A stretch of 61,394 bases of DNA from Candidatus Mediterraneibacter quadrami (GTDB lineage Bacteria; Bacillota; Clostridia; Lachnospirales; Lachnospiraceae), in the NCBI GenBank assembly GCA_019120575.1, contig DWUU01000008.1, forward strand, positions 1 through 61,394. Direction: 5' to 3'. The notes under the pieces are model-generated. The model saw nothing but the letters and a program-made list of their open reading frames with translations. It was not told the origin of the DNA and ran no database searches. Made by a program: the position numbers and the translations under genes. Position 1 is the first letter of the stretch; the number at the start of each line of letters is the position of its first letter. Positions 59,145 through 61,394 of this stretch are shown piece by piece.

Positions 59145-60241
59145 TTTCGTCTTCTCCTTTCATCAGCATGTAATAGAACGGTTCAAGTTCCGATGCGTTC
59201 ATCAGCACCGGCACCGGATAGAGGGGATTGGCTTCTTTGTCTGCATAGTGGGCAAGCTTCGGGATATCGGTCTCCCGGATCTCCGGAATCGTATCCCCGA
59301 TGCCGAACCGTTTCTTCATATCTTTAATGGCCTGAATGAACTGTGCCGCCGCCTCGTCCACGGGCGTATCCGCGTCTGCAACGCCGGCTTCACGGGCCAG
59401 GCGTGCCAGCTTCTTGTGAATGGTTTTCCCGTACGCCTCCAGGATCATGGGAAGAATCACCGCGTTCGCAAGGCCGTGGGGCACGTTGTACTCGCCGCCA
59501 AGGGAATGGGCGATGGCGTGCACATATCCCACATAGGACTTGGTGAAGGCACACCCTGCATAGAAGGAGGCGTGGAGCATATTGCGGCGGGCCTCCACAT
59601 TGGAGCCGTCCGTATAGGCTGTATCAATGTTTTCAAAGATCAGTTTCACGGCCAGCAGCGCGTCCTTTCGCGTTCCATATGTCGTGGAATTCCCGATATA
59701 AGCCTCCACCGCATGGGTCAGCGCGTCCATACCGGTGGTCGCGGTGATAAAGGGCGGAAGACTGAGCGTCACCTTCGGGTCCAGCACCGCATACCGCGGG
59801 ATCAGTGGAAAATCATTGATCGCGTATTTGTAGCGGGTCTCTGCGTCCGTGATCACCGCCGCAAGGGTCGTCTCACTTCCGGTCCCCGCAGTCCATACTG
59901 GACCCGCCGCCGAAGCCGATGATGCAGTCGCAGTCATTTTCCTGATAGAGTTCGATCGCTTCGGATACATTGACGGTCGTCGGATTCGCAACGGTTTTGT
60001 CATAAATACAGAATGGGATATCATTGTCTGCAAGCGCCTTTTCCAGACGGCGGGTAAGTCCCAGGTTCCGGATTCCGGCGTCTGTGATGATCAGCGCTTT
60101 GGTGCATTTTTTCTTCCGGATGACTTCCGGCAGAGACTTCACACTTCCGGTGATCTTCGGTTTACGGTAGGGCAGGAAGGGCAGAGCTATTTTCAGTCCT
60201 GTCTGAAAGGTCCTGCAGTACGCTTTTTTAAGAGGGTTCAT
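59125..60241 (-). pseudogene. Frameshifted iron-containing alcohol dehydrogenase
   Basis: The minus-strand frame from ATG 60241 encodes an Fe-ADH N-terminal domain (RKKKCTKALIITDAGIRNLGL) up to CIIGFGGGSSMDC, then reaches TGA a few codons later, near 59873. The rest of the enzyme continues in another frame from VWTAGTGSETTLAA, with the iron-ligand segments DALTHAVEAY and HAIAHSLGG-YNVPHGLA intact to 59125. Normally 35-40 residues lie between GGGSSMD and TAGTGSE, so about 110 bases are missing at the junction (59885-59900). A deletion at a short GACTGCG repeat or an assembly error could explain it. GAAAGGATC precedes ATG 60241. Confidence 0.85.
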
Positions 60242-60369
60242 GATAACAGATCCTTTCTTTCGTAAATATTGCATGTAATCAGAATACATCTGAAAAATCT
60301 TAGCAATTTGAGGCGGGTTTGTCAATAAACACGGCAGGTTATTGTAATTTTAAATTTAGTAAAACGTAA

Positions 60370-60398
60370 TTGACTAAAACGCAATGCAGTAGTATATT
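60370..60398 (+). promoter_or_regulatory. Promoter of the DUF234 ATPase gene
   Basis: TTGACT at 60370-60375 and TATATT at 60393-60398 are 17 bases apart in a very AT-rich stretch. GGGAGG follows before ATG 60428. The gap from 60242 to 60427 otherwise holds no gene. Confidence 0.65.
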
Positions 60399-60427
60399 AT
60401 ATTTAATATGAACTGGGAGGCAGAAGA

Positions 60428-61394
60428 ATGTTTATTGGCAGAGAGCATGAATTGTCCGTATTGAATAAATTATATATGTCAGATAAATTTGAGTTTGCAG
60501 TTATCTATGGGCGTCGTCGTGTAGGGAAAACTGCGCTTATCAATCAGTTTATCAGTGATAAAAAAGCAATCTATTTTATGGGGGTTGAAAGTAACGCTAA
60601 ACAGAATCTGGAAAACTTCAGCAAAAACATTATGGAGTGCAGTCATGGACTTCAGGCAGATACAGCATTTTTATCATTTCAGGCGGCATTGGAATATGTA
60701 TTTCAAATGGCTGAAAAGGAGCGTCTGATCCTTGCAGTCGACGAGTATCCTTATGTTGCCAGAACATCAAAGAGCCTTGCATCCACGCTCCAGCTTTTAA
60801 TTGATAAATATAAAGATACGTCTAAGTTGATGTTGATTCTCTGCGGATCTTCCATGTCTTATATGGAAGACCATGTATTAGCATATAAAGCTCCATTGTA
60901 TGGCAGAAGAACTGCGCAGATGAAAATATTACCTTTTGATTTTGAAGATACCTGCCGTTATTTCAAAAATTTTTCTGATGAAGATAAAGCTTTAATTTAT
61001 GGAATTGTAGGCGGTACGCCGCAGTACCTGTTGCAAATGGATGATAAACTCAGTATTTCAGATAACATAAAGAACACATTTTTAAACCCTGCTTCATCGT
61101 TATATGAGGAACCGGAGAATTTGTTGAAACAGGAAGTGCGTGAACCGGCATTATACAATGCAATTATTACAGCGATTGCCAATGGCGCCTCTCGAATGGT
61201 GGAAATTTCAACAAAAGTTGGCGAAGATACCAGTGTCTGTGCCACTTATCTGAAAAATCTGATTGCTCTCGGACTTGTACAAAAGGAAACGCCTTATGGA
61301 GAAAAGGCTTCGAGAAAGTCTGTTTATACTATTGATGATAATATGTTCCGGTTCTGGTATCGTTTCGTACCGGCAAATAATTCAATTATTGCAA
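60428..61394 (+). CDS. AAA-type ATPase, archaeal ATPase/DUF234 family, 3' end cut by the window edge
   Basis: From ATG 60428 (after GGGAGG) the frame stays open to the last base, giving 322 residues. It begins FIGREHELSVLNKLY and has Walker A YGRRRVGKTALINQF (about residue 30), Walker B LILAVDEYPY (about 102), and a winged-helix region (SRMVEISTKVGEDTSVCATYLKNL) near residue 260. The family consists of predicted ATPases with a C-terminal DUF234 domain, possibly nuclease-like, function unknown. Codon use is AT-rich, unlike the genes before 60 kb, which suggests a transferred gene. Confidence 0.88.
   Translation, partial: MFIGREHELSVLNKLYMSDKFEFAVIYGRRRVGKTALINQFISDKKAIYFMGVESNAKQNLENFSKNIMECSHGLQADTAFLSFQAALEYVFQMAEKERLILAVDEYPYVARTSKSLASTLQLLIDKYKDTSKLMLILCGSSMSYMEDHVLAYKAPLYGRRTAQMKILPFDFEDTCRYFKNFSDEDKALIYGIVGGTPQYLLQMDDKLSISDNIKNTFLNPASSLYEEPENLLKQEVREPALYNAIITAIANGASRMVEISTKVGEDTSVCATYLKNLIALGLVQKETPYGEKASRKSVYTIDDNMFRFWYRFVPANNSIIA

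Overview
The window reads as chromosomal DNA of an endospore-forming, anaerobic member of the Bacillota, class Clostridia, most likely Lachnospiraceae. The evidence is a complete spoIIIAA-AH operon, spoIVB next to spo0A, yqfC-yqfD-phoH-ybeY, the order xseA-xseB-ispA-dxs-tlyA-nadK-argR-recN-spoIVB-spo0A, a monomeric [FeFe] hydrogenase, a cobalamin-dependent methionine synthase lacking its own reactivation domain, and strong AGGAGG-type ribosome binding sites. There is no rRNA, tRNA or species marker, so the genus cannot be fixed. Nearly all genes lie on the plus strand; three loci near the right end (flagellin methylase, aldehyde dehydrogenase, broken iron alcohol dehydrogenase) are on the minus strand. 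No insertion sequence, prophage, CRISPR array, tRNA or replication origin was seen.

Layout. 1-1000: AT-rich edge with small membrane proteins. 1003-5046: accessory metabolism (Gfo/Idh/MocA oxidoreductase, zinc alcohol dehydrogenase, PHP phosphoesterase, tRNA methyltransferase MnmM, HD protein). 5135-9937: membrane-anchored XRE regulator, AraC regulator, GH36 alpha-galactosidase and a YczE-type membrane protein. 10038-10434: a collapsed cotJABC spore-coat locus. 10588-13044: Fe-S aldo/keto reductase, flavin reductase and DUF89 phosphatase. 13117-25565: yqfC-yqfD-phoH-ybeY, a SpoVB-like flippase, folate and tRNA modification genes, and the spoIIIA operon behind a sigma-E-like promoter. 25672-38401: prfC, an Asp23 protein, nusB, DNA repair, isoprenoid and NAD genes, then spoIVB and spo0A. 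38496-45491: glgA, metF / MetH reactivation protein / metH, and the hydrogenase. 45616-50197: alaS, rpsU, gdhA. 50222-55506: two P-type cation ATPases behind a probable yybP-ykoY (Mn2+) riboswitch. 55572-61394: fliB, a NifX-SlyD fusion, aldehyde dehydrogenase, a frameshifted iron alcohol dehydrogenase, and a truncated DUF234 ATPase gene in AT-rich DNA.

How the genes work together. The sporulation genes cover the phosphorelay output (Spo0A, with two 0A boxes before its own promoter), the mother-cell channel of engulfment (SpoIIIA), and the signalling protease SpoIVB; spore-coat cotJABC is a remnant. metF, the reactivation protein and metH form a methionine/one-carbon unit. The metal theme (riboswitch-controlled ATPases, hydrogenase, and a His/Cys-rich NifX-SlyD fusion) is the most unusual part. 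The strongest candidates for new biology are the NifX-SlyD fusion at 56894-57757 and the riboswitch-governed ATPase pair at 50258-55506. The two gene-internal deletions (cotJ and iron alcohol dehydrogenase) are the clearest lesions.
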